The notes: generated by a model not told the origin, from the sequence alone. A stretch of 42,042 nt of DNA from an uncultured Bacteroidaceae bacterium (GCA_905236985.1 CAJORF010000019.1:1-42042); one strand, 5' to 3'; shown: positions 8,002 to 17,187, numbered from the stretch's first letter. A program made the numbers and translations.

Positions 8002-11000
8002 ATGAAGACTATTGCTACCATGTTTCAAAACATTCTTATTGCCCTGCTCTTCTGCTTCTTCTGCGTCTCCTCCTACGCTCAACCCGGCACGTGGGATCGC
8101 GAGAAATACCCAGACTTGCCCGACCCGAATCCGACGGTTAACATGAAGACTGCCAAGAAGATGATTGAGCGGATGAAGAAAAGTATCGCTGCCGGCAATG
8201 TGCGCCCAGACCACCTGAACAATGCCCTACAGCCCTCGTTCCCGCCCATCATCAACCAGAGTGGCGGCTCATGTGGTGCTGCGTCAAGCATTTACTATCA
8301 GTTCACCAATCAGATCAACACCGCACGCTTCGTGGCTGCCGACAACGACGAGCATCGCTACGCCACCCACTTCCCCTGGATGCTCAACACCAACGGCACC
8401 GACGGCACGGGTTACGACAGGTTGGGCCAAGATGTAGGCATTGCGAGCTGCGCCGTCTATGGCGGCACCACCTACAGCCGCATCTACGGACATTCAGGTC
8501 AGGACGACCAGGACGATGACTGCGGCTGGATGCAGGGCTACGACCGCTGGTTTGCCACGATGCACAACCGCATCGTCTCGGGCAACAGCTTCCCCTTCAA
8601 CTGCGGCACAGAGGAAGGACGCGAACTGGTGAAGAACTACCTCTGGAACCGTTGCGGCGACGACAGCTATGCCAGCGGAGGCATCTGCGGCATAGGTGTG
8701 GCAGCCGGACCCTTCGAGGGTAATATCCCAAGCACCGCAGCCAACGATGCTGCCGGTGTCACAGGAATGAAATACGTCACCGACTGGAACGAGACCTACA
8801 ACCACGCCATGACCATTGTGGGTTACGACGACCGCATAGAGTTCGACCTCGACAACAACGGCACCATCGGCGAAGCCAAGAATGCCGACGGCGACTGCGA
8901 GGTTGGAGCATGGATCATCTGCAACTCATGGGGCGACGGCTATGCCAACAACGGCTTCATCTACTGCCCCTACGAGCGCTCCAACAGCGTCAAAGGATGG
9001 CCTAAGACCAACAGCTTCACACCCGGCTACTACGATGTCATGCGCGACTACCGACCCCTGCGCACCATCAAGGTAAAAATGGAATATAGCCGCCGCTCGG
9101 AGATATGCCTGCACGTCGGCGTGGCACAAGATATGAACGCCTCGAAACCAGAACAATCCATCACCCTCACACACTTCAATTTCGCTGGAGACGGCAATCG
9201 CGGAAAGACACAACCCGCACCTGAGATTCCGATGCTCGGACGATGGGCTGACGGCGAACTGCACACCGAGCCCATGGAGTTCGGCTACGACCTGACCTCG
9301 CTCACCAAGGATTTCGACCTCTCACGACCGCTAAAATATTTCTTCTGGGTGGAGACACGATCTTGGGGTAAAGGCGAGGGCAAGATCTACGAGGCCAGCA
9401 TCATCGACTACACATTGGATCGCGACGGCGTGGAAGTCCCCTTTGCCCTCAACTCACCTATCGCAGTCCCCAGTGCGGGGCAGAAGACCGAGCTGACAAC
9501 AGTTATCTGCGGCGATTACGTGCCTGAACCTCGCAACCTCGTCATCAGCGGCAACGAACTCAGCTGGCAAGTCCCGCAAGGCAGCCGCTATGACCCCACA
9601 TCATATAAGATCTACAAAAATGGCCAGCTCTACACCTCAACCTCAGCTGCCTCAACAAGCGTCACCGTAGAAGAGGGCGGCAGCTATTCCGTCAGTGCCG
9701 TCTATCAAGTCAACAGCTATGATGCTGAGAGCAAGCCATCTACCGCTGTCGTAGCTGGCATCGAACCGCTTTCCGACACATCCAACCAAATTGCTTCGAT
9801 CAGCCCTGGTTGCAAGTTCGTCATCCCTGATTTCACCGACAAGTCCTATCAGAACTTCACCATAGAGTTTTGGCTTTATATGCCTTCCAAGCCTACAACC
9901 GAGAGCTACGGTTTCCGCATCAAGGCCGATACGACTCAGTACTTCTTCAAACTCAACAAAAACGGTTTGATTGAAGTTGGTAACGACGGAGGTTCCTACA
10001 CGCGGCTATCTTCAGCTTTGGCGGCAAACAGATTCAATCACATCGCTCTCGTCAATGAAGGTCTGAACACTTGCATCTATGTGAACGGCTCGCGCAAGCT
10101 GAGCTGGAACAACAGCTACAGCCACTACGGCATCAAAGGCCCTGCACGCCTCGTCATCGGCGAGACCGAAGGCACTACCACCGACTACAAACAAGTCTAT
10201 GACGCGCCATGGAGCGGATATTTCGACGAGTTCCGCTTCTGGACACGTGCCCTCACCGCTGCTGAGATCAAGGCGTCGTTCAAGAAGGACATACCTCATC
10301 CCACACTCTACTCCGATCTACTACATTACTATAATATGAGCCGTCGCGAGGGAGATAGTGAGAATGTAAACGGCTATCTCATTGACGGTTGCGGTAACTG
10401 CGATGCTCAAATAGTGGGCGAGGCAGAAGCCGTTACCTTCGAGCAATATCCCATCGGCGATGAAAAGAATCCGCTCATCACAGAGACTGCTGCCGACTTC
10501 ACCTGCACCGCCACTGCCACCGTGGGAGTGCCCTTCCGCATCACCAACAAGAGCGACATCAACACCGCTGCTTGGAACTGGGAGATTAGTGGTATGGCTC
10601 AAGAGTCATTGACAGGCACCATCAGCCCCGTTGTTGTCTTCACACAAGCGGGCGAGCAAACTATCCGCTTGCAGACCACTACCATCTATGGCACAACTGC
10701 TGAGAAAACCGCCACGGTCAACGTTGCAGCTGCCGCACTTCCCACCGTCGATTTCACTGTTCCCGAAGGCGACATCAGCGCTGGCGAGCACGTGACATTC
10801 GTCAACACATCCACGCCCATCGAGTCCGCGACCTACGAATGGCTGATTACTGGAGCTGAGAATCCCGTGATCAAGTCGGTGAACGCCGCCGCAACTTTCA
10901 ACGAAAACGGAACTTACGAGGTCACACTCACCGCCTTCAACACAGAGGGCAGCACATCAGTGACCAAGACCGTCAGCGTAGGTTCAGTGGCTCCCGAAGC

Positions 11001-12690
11001 TGCCTTTAGCTTACAAGACAACATTATCGTGAAGGGCGGGACAGTCACTCTGATCGATGAGTCGAAATTCAACCCAACGAACTGGACTTGGGAACTCGAG
11101 AGTGGTGTGGAGATTTACCGCATCGAGGGCAAGGACAAGAATGTCATGCTTACCACACCCGGCATCTACAACGTCACACTCACCACATCCAATGACAAAG
11201 GCAGCGACTACGTTACACGCATGAAAGCCATCACCGTTTGCAATGCCGACGGCGAGCAGGGACTGAAGTTCGACGGCAGCGACGACCTCGTGACCGCCGA
11301 GTCGCCCTTCACAGAAGGATTGAAGGCCTTCACCATCGAGTGGTGGATGTTCCCTGGTCGCCTCACCGACAACGGAAACCATATTGGCGATCAAGCCTCT
11401 ACGATGCAAATCTGCACCATGCCTCGTGGACAGCTATCCATCGACGTGAGCGGTAAGAACCTACAGAGCGACGAGGGTACCGTCATCTTCGACGAATGGC
11501 ATCATTACGCCATCGCCTTCAAGTCAGGCAACGTCACTTTCTACCGCGACGGCATAAAGATCAGCAGCAGTCGCATCACTGGTGCCACCAGCCTGCCCGC
11601 CCTCGAGCACTTCTGCCTTGGCGGTAACCAGCGTCCCTTCAACGCCATCATCGACGAGTTGCGCGTATGGAACTACGCCATCGTTGAAAAAGACTTGCGA
11701 GCCATTGCCAACGAACCCGTCAACAATCCTGCCGACAACGAGGCATTACTGCTTTACTACGATTTCAATCAGAACACGGGCGACGTGATCGACCGCTCGG
11801 CGAACGGCCTCACTGGCACACGCACCAATTTCGGTCCCGACGGCGATGCTTGGGAGAGCACACTCGGCATCTTCTGCCTCAACCCGAAGGGTGATGTCAA
11901 CGACGTGACAGCCACCTATCTCAAGAACTACAAACACCCGTTCAAGACTGCATCCGGCACGGTGAACCCCGCCAACAGCTCGCGTTACCTCAAGCTGCTG
12001 ATGAACAACACCACTTCTCCATGGAGGCAGAAGAACAACGTCAAGAACGGTAACATCCTCACAGAGTGGCATGTAGATACCGAGAAGAGCAACTATCTCA
12101 CACTCGAAGACACCTATTCAGGCTTCGAGAGCGTCATCAAGGATCTGATGATCTACCAGACCGTTGAGCTGCCCGCTGGACGCTACACCTTTACTGCCGA
12201 CCGTGACGGCGACGACTATTACTACAATTGGCTGACCGAAGGAACATACGTAGCAGCTGCCATTGGCGAAGAGCTACCCCTGACCGCAGACCTCGAGAGC
12301 CAAGCCCTCGCCTCATCGCCACTTAGCGAGAGCCAGTCAATCACCTTCATGCTCGAAGAACCCGCAACGGTCAGCCTCGGCCTCATCGCCAACATGAGCA
12401 ACAAACGCTGTGTGGCCGTTGGCAAATTCATCCTCGCGCAGAAGACGCTCATCCATGGCGACGGCAGCGACTATGATGGCATCTGCCAGCCCACCATCAC
12501 AGCCAAACATGACCTGCAGGCAGCTGGAGGTCTCGGATGCATCAATATTCGCGTCGATAAGCCTCAGCGCGTTGTCGTCAGCGACCTCTCAGGCAAGCAG
12601 ATCTTCGCCGACTGGCTCGACTTCAACGCCCGCATCCCCGTCAAACGCGGCATCTATATCGTCAACAACCAAAAGGTCGTTGTACGATAA
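8002..12690 (+). CDS. papain-like (C1) cysteine protease with LamG and PKD domains and a type IX secretion C-terminal domain
   Basis: A 1562-residue secreted multidomain protein. Signal peptide MKTIATMFQNILIALLFCFFCVSSYA. The protease domain (about 75-330) shows the papain triad in order: INQSGGSCGAAS with C91, NHAMTIVGYDD with H268, IICNSWGDGYANNGF with N308. Between His and Asn lies an inserted Asp-rich loop, DLDNNGTIGEAKNADGD, that looks like a calcium-binding turn. A short fibronectin-like stretch (about 510-585) follows, then LamG-like domain 1 (590-766), three PKD-type repeats (about 831-1080), LamG-like domain 2 (1085-1270), an unassigned region, and a C-terminal sorting domain (about 1500-1562) ending RGIYIVNNQKVVVR. 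The protein is expected to cross the outer membrane by T9SS and stay on the surface. The substrate is unknown. ATG 8002 is used; M7 is possible. It lies 48 bases after dsbD and may share its transcript. Confidence 0.83.
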   Translation: MKTIATMFQNILIALLFCFFCVSSYAQPGTWDREKYPDLPDPNPTVNMKTAKKMIERMKKSIAAGNVRPDHLNNALQPSFPPIINQSGGSCGAASSIYYQFTNQINTARFVAADNDEHRYATHFPWMLNTNGTDGTGYDRLGQDVGIASCAVYGGTTYSRIYGHSGQDDQDDDCGWMQGYDRWFATMHNRIVSGNSFPFNCGTEEGRELVKNYLWNRCGDDSYASGGICGIGVAAGPFEGNIPSTAANDAAGVTGMKYVTDWNETYNHAMTIVGYDDRIEFDLDNNGTIGEAKNADGDCEVGAWIICNSWGDGYANNGFIYCPYERSNSVKGWPKTNSFTPGYYDVMRDYRPLRTIKVKMEYSRRSEICLHVGVAQDMNASKPEQSITLTHFNFAGDGNRGKTQPAPEIPMLGRWADGELHTEPMEFGYDLTSLTKDFDLSRPLKYFFWVETRSWGKGEGKIYEASIIDYTLDRDGVEVPFALNSPIAVPSAGQKTELTTVICGDYVPEPRNLVISGNELSWQVPQGSRYDPTSYKIYKNGQLYTSTSAASTSVTVEEGGSYSVSAVYQVNSYDAESKPSTAVVAGIEPLSDTSNQIASISPGCKFVIPDFTDKSYQNFTIEFWLYMPSKPTTESYGFRIKADTTQYFFKLNKNGLIEVGNDGGSYTRLSSALAANRFNHIALVNEGLNTCIYVNGSRKLSWNNSYSHYGIKGPARLVIGETEGTTTDYKQVYDAPWSGYFDEFRFWTRALTAAEIKASFKKDIPHPTLYSDLLHYYNMSRREGDSENVNGYLIDGCGNCDAQIVGEAEAVTFEQYPIGDEKNPLITETAADFTCTATATVGVPFRITNKSDINTAAWNWEISGMAQESLTGTISPVVVFTQAGEQTIRLQTTTIYGTTAEKTATVNVAAAALPTVDFTVPEGDISAGEHVTFVNTSTPIESATYEWLITGAENPVIKSVNAAATFNENGTYEVTLTAFNTEGSTSVTKTVSVGSVAPEAAFSLQDNIIVKGGTVTLIDESKFNPTNWTWELESGVEIYRIEGKDKNVMLTTPGIYNVTLTTSNDKGSDYVTRMKAITVCNADGEQGLKFDGSDDLVTAESPFTEGLKAFTIEWWMFPGRLTDNGNHIGDQASTMQICTMPRGQLSIDVSGKNLQSDEGTVIFDEWHHYAIAFKSGNVTFYRDGIKISSSRITGATSLPALEHFCLGGNQRPFNAIIDELRVWNYAIVEKDLRAIANEPVNNPADNEALLLYYDFNQNTGDVIDRSANGLTGTRTNFGPDGDAWESTLGIFCLNPKGDVNDVTATYLKNYKHPFKTASGTVNPANSSRYLKLLMNNTTSPWRQKNNVKNGNILTEWHVDTEKSNYLTLEDTYSGFESVIKDLMIYQTVELPAGRYTFTADRDGDDYYYNWLTEGTYVAAAIGEELPLTADLESQALASSPLSESQSITFMLEEPATVSLGLIANMSNKRCVAVGKFILAQKTLIHGDGSDYDGICQPTITAKHDLQAAGGLGCINIRVDKPQRVVVSDLSGKQIFADWLDFNARIPVKRGIYIVNNQKVVVR

Positions 12691-12720
12691 TCCCTCTCAA
12701 CGGCTCTGTTCTCTTCCTAT

Positions 12721-12818
12721 ACAACGAATTATACGAATATACAGATTCAAGGCCATTGGCATCAATACTCAAGGGTGAAGACCAGGGAAAATCCGTTTAA
12801 TTCGTATAATTCGTTGTC
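12721..12818. repeat. 18-nt inverted repeat flanking 62 nt
   Basis: ACAACGAATTATACGAAT (12721-12738) is matched by its exact reverse complement at 12801-12818, with 62 bases between. It lies 30 bases after the protease stop. It could be a long-loop hairpin in the mRNA 3' end or the remnant of a small element. Confidence 0.7.
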
Positions 12819-12837
12819 TGGAATAAATAAAGAAAAG

Positions 12838-12864
12838 GACTCGCGCAATGTAGCGAGTCCCTTT
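12838..12864. terminator. bidirectional rho-independent terminator
   Basis: GGACTCGC (12838-12845) pairs with GCGAGTCC (12854-12861) across an 8-base loop, with AAAA before and CTTT after. It sits between the convergent protease (+) and trpB (-) genes and can serve both. Confidence 0.75.
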
Positions 12865-12914
12865 CCTCTTCTATCTATTCGTTGGTGACGAAAAGCGTCG
12901 TTGTGAGAATGTAA

Positions 12915-14282
12915 TCAGATGACCTTCTCCAACTTGGCGATGTTCTCAGCAACCAGCTCGTCGGTGACCTCGTAGTTCTGGAGATTGCCAGCCAGATACT
13001 GGTCATAGGCACTCATGTCGATGAGTCCGTGACCGCTGAGGTTGAACAGGATCACCTTCTCCTCGCCCGTCTCCTTGCACTTGAGTGCTTCGCGGACGGT
13101 AGCGGCGATGGCGTGGCAGCTCTCGGGAGCAGGGATGATTCCCTCTGCGCGAGCGAAGAGAACACCTGCGTCGAAAGTCTCAAGCTGCGGCACATCGACA
13201 GCCTCCATCATACCGTCCTTCAGCAGCTGGCTCACGATGACACCAGCACCGTGGTAGCGCAGACCGCCAGCGTGGATGTTGGCAGGCATGAAGTTGTGTC
13301 CGAGCGTAAACATCGGCAGCAGAGGTGTGTAACCTGCTTCATCACCGAAGTCATATTGGAACACACCGCGTGTCAGCTTCGGGCACGATGAGGGTTCGGC
13401 TGCAATGAAGCGAGTCTTCTTGCCCTCGAGGATGTTGTGGCGCATGAAGGGGAAGGCCACACCGCCAAAGTTCGAACCGCCGCCGAAGCATGCAATCACC
13501 ATATCGGGATACTCGCCAGCCATCTCCATCTGCTTCTCGGCTTCAAGACCGATAATCGACTGGTGCAGAGCTACATGATTCAAGACAGAACCTAACGTAT
13601 ATTTGCAGTTGGGTGTACTCATTGCCAATTCGATAGCCTCGGAAATAGCTGTGCCAAGAGAACCTTGATTCATAGGATCGCGTGTGATAATGTCCTTACC
13701 AGCACGTGTTGACATTGAGGGCGAAGCCTCAACCGTTGCACCAAAGGTCTGCATGATCGAGCGGCGATAGGGCTTTTGGTTGTAGGAGATCTTCACCTGA
13801 TAGACGGCGCACTCCAATCCGAAGACCTTGGCGGCATAGCTCAACGCTGCACCCCATTGTCCTGCACCTGTCTCAGTGGTGATGTTTGTCACGCCCTGCA
13901 TCTTGTTGTAGTAAGCCTGCGGAAGGGCTGAGTTCAGCTTATGGCTGCCTACGGGACTCACGCTCTCGTTCTTGAAATAGATGTGAGCGGGTGTGCCCAG
14001 AGCTTCTTCAAGACCATAAGCACGCACGAGCGGCGTCGAACGGTAGTACTTGTACATATCACGTACAGGCTCGGGGATATCAATCCATGCATCGGTCTGG
14101 TTAAGCTCCTGACGCGCCAGTTCCTCGGCGAAGATGGGGTACAGGTCCTCAGCCTTCAAGGGCTGTTTCGTACCTGGGTGAAGGGGAGGCATGGGTTTGT
14201 TAACCATATCGGCCTGAATGTTGTACCACTGTGTAGGAATCTCGCTCTCCGGCAAGAAAAACCTCTTCTGTCTGTCTTTCAT
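12915..14282 (-). CDS. trpB: tryptophan synthase beta chain, TrpB2 type
   Basis: PLP enzyme joining indole and serine to make tryptophan. The 455-residue length, the extra N-terminal region and the order of motifs are those of the TrpB2 branch rather than the standard ~400-residue TrpB1: RSTPLVRAYGLE (81-92), the PLP-lysine in GSHKLNSA (K115), TETGAGQWG (136-144), ACFGGGSNFGG (264-274) and NLSGHGLIDM near the end. ATG 14282 starts MKDRQKRFFLPESEIPTQWYN. No trpA or other trp gene is next to it, as is common for TrpB2, which may salvage free indole. Upstream lies a full transcription attenuator with a tryptophan-rich leader peptide (14361-14561), strong independent evidence that the product serves tryptophan supply. 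Confidence 0.9.
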   Translation of the reverse strand: MKDRQKRFFLPESEIPTQWYNIQADMVNKPMPPLHPGTKQPLKAEDLYPIFAEELARQELNQTDAWIDIPEPVRDMYKYYRSTPLVRAYGLEEALGTPAHIYFKNESVSPVGSHKLNSALPQAYYNKMQGVTNITTETGAGQWGAALSYAAKVFGLECAVYQVKISYNQKPYRRSIMQTFGATVEASPSMSTRAGKDIITRDPMNQGSLGTAISEAIELAMSTPNCKYTLGSVLNHVALHQSIIGLEAEKQMEMAGEYPDMVIACFGGGSNFGGVAFPFMRHNILEGKKTRFIAAEPSSCPKLTRGVFQYDFGDEAGYTPLLPMFTLGHNFMPANIHAGGLRYHGAGVIVSQLLKDGMMEAVDVPQLETFDAGVLFARAEGIIPAPESCHAIAATVREALKCKETGEEKVILFNLSGHGLIDMSAYDQYLAGNLQNYEVTDELVAENIAKLEKVI

Positions 14283-14360
14283 AACTGAAGTTTTTTAAGT
14301 GAGTAATTGAGTGAATTATATTAAGCGCTTATATTCATTATTATTATTAACCCTAATGAG

Positions 14361-14395
14361 AAAAAGAAAAAGACCTATCGCAAGAACGACAGGCC
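14361..14395 (-). terminator. trp attenuator terminator hairpin
   Basis: In the minus-strand RNA, GGCCUGUCG (14395-14387) pairs with CGAUAGGUC (14380-14372), nine pairs with two G-U, around a short UUCUUG loop, and is followed by UUUUUCUUUUU (14371-14361). It lies between the leader peptide and trpB, as expected for an attenuator. Confidence 0.85.
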
Positions 14396-14443
14396 TCTTT
14401 TTATTTCTCTATGCTTACTTTTTAGGTATGCGGCAGTCTTCTC
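14382..14443 (-). promoter_or_regulatory. candidate antiterminator of the trp attenuator
   Basis: RNA segment GAGAAGACUGCC (14443-14432), beginning inside the leader stop codon, can pair with GGCCUGUCGUUCUU (14395-14382): GAGAA with UUCUU, GAC with GUC, GCC with GGC, with a bulge and a small internal loop. This would consume the 5' arm and loop of the terminator. The same segment can alternatively pair upstream (GUGGCA, over the Trp codons, with UGCCGC). Worked out by hand, not folded. Confidence 0.5.
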
Positions 14444-14498
14444 ACGATTTTTTGAACCTTGAGCCTTGCCACCACCAAAAGTTAGCTTTCTTGAACAT
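14442..14498 (-). CDS. trp leader peptide (18 aa with three consecutive Trp)
   Basis: The short ORF MFKKANFWWWQGSRFKKS ends with TGA at 14444-14442. The three TGG codons (14477-14469) stand in a row, a strong departure from chance for the rarest amino acid. It starts about 25 bases after the predicted transcription start, lies upstream of a terminator hairpin, and the gene behind it is a tryptophan synthase subunit. A ribosome stalled on TGG for lack of Trp-tRNA would leave the segment at 14443-14431 free to form the antiterminator; a ribosome that reaches the stop codon would cover that segment and allow the terminator to form. This is the logic of the enterobacterial trp leader. The peptide itself probably has no other function. 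Confidence 0.88.
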   Translation of the reverse strand: MFKKANFWWWQGSRFKKS

Positions 14499-14529
14499 TG
14501 TTATTCGTTGTTTTATTTGATTTCGGGGG

Positions 14530-14561
14530 CAAAGGTAAGCGTTTCCTTTCATTCCGACAAA
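14530..14561 (-). promoter_or_regulatory. promoter for the trp leader and trpB
   Basis: Minus strand: TTTG (14558-14561), 20 bases, TACCTTTG (14530-14537), a perfect Bacteroidetes promoter. Transcription should start near 14524, giving about 240 bases of leader RNA before trpB. Confidence 0.8.
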
Positions 14562-14600
14562 TTTTTCGAGCTTTTTTTATCATTTTATCTTAAAAATGCG

Positions 14601-14608
14601 TACCTTTG
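14601..14608 (+). promoter_or_regulatory. -7 element for the cstA-family gene
   Basis: TACCTTTG, 52 bases before the ATG at 14660. The expected TTTG position is T-rich but has no exact match. It is divergent from the trp leader promoter. With the leader it accounts for the 377 bases between trpB and the transporter. Confidence 0.6.
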
Positions 14609-14659
14609 CAGCCAAAATCACGCAGAAATACCCTTTGAACATCTTTTTTACACGTTGAA

Positions 14660-16189
14660 ATGATCACTTTTCTCATCAGTCTCATTGCTCTCTTCCTGGG
14701 CTATATGTTTTACAGCCGCGTCGTGGAGCGCGTGTTCGGCCCCGATGACCGCGAGACTCCTGCCATCCGTCGTGCCGATAAGATCGACTACATCGTGCTG
14801 CCCGGTTGGCGCATCTTCATGATCCAGTTCCTCAACATCGCTGGCACGGGACCTATCTTCGGTGCTATTATGGGTGCTTGGTTCGGCCCTTCGGCCTATC
14901 TGTGGATTGTCTTCGGCTGCATCTTCGGCGGTGCCATGCACGACTACGTCAGCGGCATGATCTCCATGCGCCACGACGGCTGTGGCCAGGCAGAGCTCAC
15001 CGGCATCTACCTCGGACAAGGCGCTCGCAAGGCGATGGTCGTGTTCACCATGTTGATGATGATGCTCGTGGGTGCCTTCTTCGTCTATTGTCCTGCCATC
15101 ATCCTCTCCGGCCTCTGGGGCGAGAAGATGATGTGGGTCGCCATCATATTCCTCTATTATGTTGCCACGACTGTCTTGCCCATCGACAAGGTCATCGGGC
15201 GTGTCTATCCCGCCTTTGCCATGTCCATGCTCTTCATGGTCATAGCCCTCGGCATCGTGCTCATCCTCAAGCAGACCATACCCGCCATGGCTGAACCCGA
15301 TGTCGCTCCGCTGCCTGAGCTATGGGACGGCCTTGGCAACTGGGGCGCTGAGCGTTTGGGCTTGAAGCAGAGCCTCTTCCCTGCCCTCTTCGTCACCATC
15401 GCCTGTGGTGCTGTCAGCGGTTTCCACGCCACGCAGTCGCCCATGATGGCACGCTGCATGAAGAGCGAGCGACAGGGACGCCCCATCTTCTACGGCGCCA
15501 TGATTACCGAAGGTGTCGTGGCACTCGTCTGGGCCACCATCTCCAACTATTTCTTCTATTCCGGCGGCTGGCGCGTTGTATGCCCGCCTGAGCTCGTAGA
15601 GCAGTTCACCACAGGTGCCGATGGCCTCCTGCACGCAGCCGACGGACGAACGCTCATCCAGTACTTCGATGCGCCCACGGTCGTTTGCGGCATCTGCTAT
15701 AGCTGGCTCGGCGCCTTCGGCAGCATCCTCGCCCTCCTCGGCATCGTGGCAGCCCCCATTACCACGGGTGGCAGCTCCTTCCGTGTTGCACGTCTCATCC
15801 TCGCCGAATCGCTTAACCTCAAGCAGACCTCAGCCCGCTCACGCCTTTTGCTCAGTCTGCCCGTCTTTGCCGTCGGCATCGCCCTTCTCGCCTGGCAGAT
15901 CGGCAATCCATCTGGCTTCGGCACCGTGTGGCAGTACGTCGCCTGGGGCACACAACTAATGGCAGCCGTCACCTTGTGGTTCTCCACCGTCTATTTCGTA
16001 CAACAGCGTAAGTGCTATTGGATTACCCTCCTGCCCGCTATCTTTATGACAATGGTCGTCACCGACTTCCTCCTCATCTCCCCCACGACCCTCGGCCTCC
16101 CTGCCGTCTTCTCCCATATCACCGCTGCCCTCGTCACTCTCGCAGCCACTCTTCGTTTCATTTTTTGGAAGCAGAAACAACCAAAATGA
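14660..16189 (+). CDS. cstA: CstA-family carbon starvation transporter
   Basis: Inner-membrane protein of 509 residues with a large number of hydrophobic spans. The start MITFLISLIALFLGYMFYSRVVERVFG and the segment DYIVLPGWRIFMIQFLNIAGTGPIFGAIMGAWFGP are CstA-type, with GGAMHDYVSGMISMRHDG (about 95-112) and GFHATQSPMMARCMKSE further on. CstA proteins take up pyruvate or small peptides in enterobacteria; this is the short version without the long C-terminal part, and its substrate here is not shown by the sequence. ATG 14660 is the only start that keeps the first membrane span. It is divergent from trpB; fabD follows after 95 bases with its own -7 element, so it is probably monocistronic. Amino-acid or peptide supply next to a Trp-controlled gene may be chance. 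Confidence 0.85.
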   Translation: MITFLISLIALFLGYMFYSRVVERVFGPDDRETPAIRRADKIDYIVLPGWRIFMIQFLNIAGTGPIFGAIMGAWFGPSAYLWIVFGCIFGGAMHDYVSGMISMRHDGCGQAELTGIYLGQGARKAMVVFTMLMMMLVGAFFVYCPAIILSGLWGEKMMWVAIIFLYYVATTVLPIDKVIGRVYPAFAMSMLFMVIALGIVLILKQTIPAMAEPDVAPLPELWDGLGNWGAERLGLKQSLFPALFVTIACGAVSGFHATQSPMMARCMKSERQGRPIFYGAMITEGVVALVWATISNYFFYSGGWRVVCPPELVEQFTTGADGLLHAADGRTLIQYFDAPTVVCGICYSWLGAFGSILALLGIVAAPITTGGSSFRVARLILAESLNLKQTSARSRLLLSLPVFAVGIALLAWQIGNPSGFGTVWQYVAWGTQLMAAVTLWFSTVYFVQQRKCYWITLLPAIFMTMVVTDFLLISPTTLGLPAVFSHITAALVTLAATLRFIFWKQKQPK

Positions 16190-16232
16190 AAGAATTATGA
16201 GCGCAAAGGCCGCTTATATTATAAATAATGTG

Positions 16233-16240
16233 TACCTTTG
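16233..16240 (+). promoter_or_regulatory. -7 element for fabD
   Basis: TACCTTTG, 44 bases before the fabD ATG; no clear TTTG at the -33 position. Confidence 0.55.
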
Positions 16241-16284
16241 CAACCGAAATTGGAAAGTTGATATAACAAAATAAATTGAAACTC

Positions 16285-17187
16285 ATGAAATCATTTGTAT
16301 TCCCCGGTCAGGGAGCCCAGTTCTCAGGTATGGGCAAAGACCTCTACGAGAATAACGCCGAAGCCAAGGCACTGTTTGACAAAGCCAACGAAATCCTCGG
16401 CTTCGAGATCACCAAAATCATGTTCGAGGGCACAGCCGAAGAGCTCAAGCAGACAAAGGTCACTCAGCCTGCCGTCTTCCTCCACAGCGTCATCACAGCC
16501 ATCTGTCTGGGCGACAAGTTCCAGCCCGATATGGTCGGCGGTCACTCCCTCGGTGAGTTCAGTGCGCTCGTCGCTGCTGGTGCGCTGTCCTTCGAGGATG
16601 GTCTGCGTCTCGTGAGCGCCCGTGCTCAGGCTATGCAGAAGGCTTGTGAGGCTCAGCCCTCCACAATGGCTGCCATCATCGGTCTCGACGATGAGACCGT
16701 GGAGCGCATCTGTGCCGAGGTGGCTGCTGAAGGTGGCGTCTGCGTACCTGCCAACTACAACAACCCAGGTCAGCTCGTCATCAGCGGTTCTGTTGAAGCC
16801 ATCAACGCCGCTTGCGAGAAGATGAAAGCCGCAGGCGCCAAGCGCGCTCTGCCCCTGCCCGTCGGCGGTGCTTTCCATAGCCCCCTCATGCAGCCCGCCA
16901 AGGATGAGTTGCAGGCAGCCATCGAGGCTACCGAGTTCCACACGCCCAAATGCCCCGTCTATCAGAACGTCGATGGTCAGGCTCACACCGAACCCGCCGA
17001 AATCAAGGCCAACCTCATCGCCCAGCTCACCGCGAGCGTCCGTTGGACACAGGAAGTGCAGGCTATGGTGGCTGCAGGCGCCAACGACTTCACCGAGTGC
17101 GGCCCCGGCAAGGCTTTGCAGGGCATGATTTCAAAAATTGCTAAGGATGTCGAGGGTCTCGTTGTCCGCAGCGCTACTGAACTCTAA
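16285..17187 (+). CDS. fabD: malonyl CoA-acyl carrier protein transacylase
   Basis: Moves malonyl groups from CoA to acyl carrier protein to feed fatty-acid elongation in the cytoplasm. The 300-residue length is normal. Motifs: FPGQGAQFSGMG (6-17), nucleophile S88 in GGHSLGEFSAL, R113 in SARAQAM, His198 in GGAFHSPLM, and the C-terminal ECGPGKALQGM. ATG 16285 is chosen because family members begin at this MKSFVFPGQG; a TTG three codons upstream is unnecessary. The GH13 gene starts at the base following its TAA stop, so the two are certainly translated from one message. Confidence 0.95.
   Translation: MKSFVFPGQGAQFSGMGKDLYENNAEAKALFDKANEILGFEITKIMFEGTAEELKQTKVTQPAVFLHSVITAICLGDKFQPDMVGGHSLGEFSALVAAGALSFEDGLRLVSARAQAMQKACEAQPSTMAAIIGLDDETVERICAEVAAEGGVCVPANYNNPGQLVISGSVEAINAACEKMKAAGAKRALPLPVGGAFHSPLMQPAKDELQAAIEATEFHTPKCPVYQNVDGQAHTEPAEIKANLIAQLTASVRWTQEVQAMVAAGANDFTECGPGKALQGMISKIAKDVEGLVVRSATEL

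Noticed and set aside
14311..14520. Plus-strand ORF of 69 codons across the trp leader
   Set aside because: It overlaps the attenuator on the other strand, has no family features, and its Trp-free sequence is explained as the shadow of the leader.
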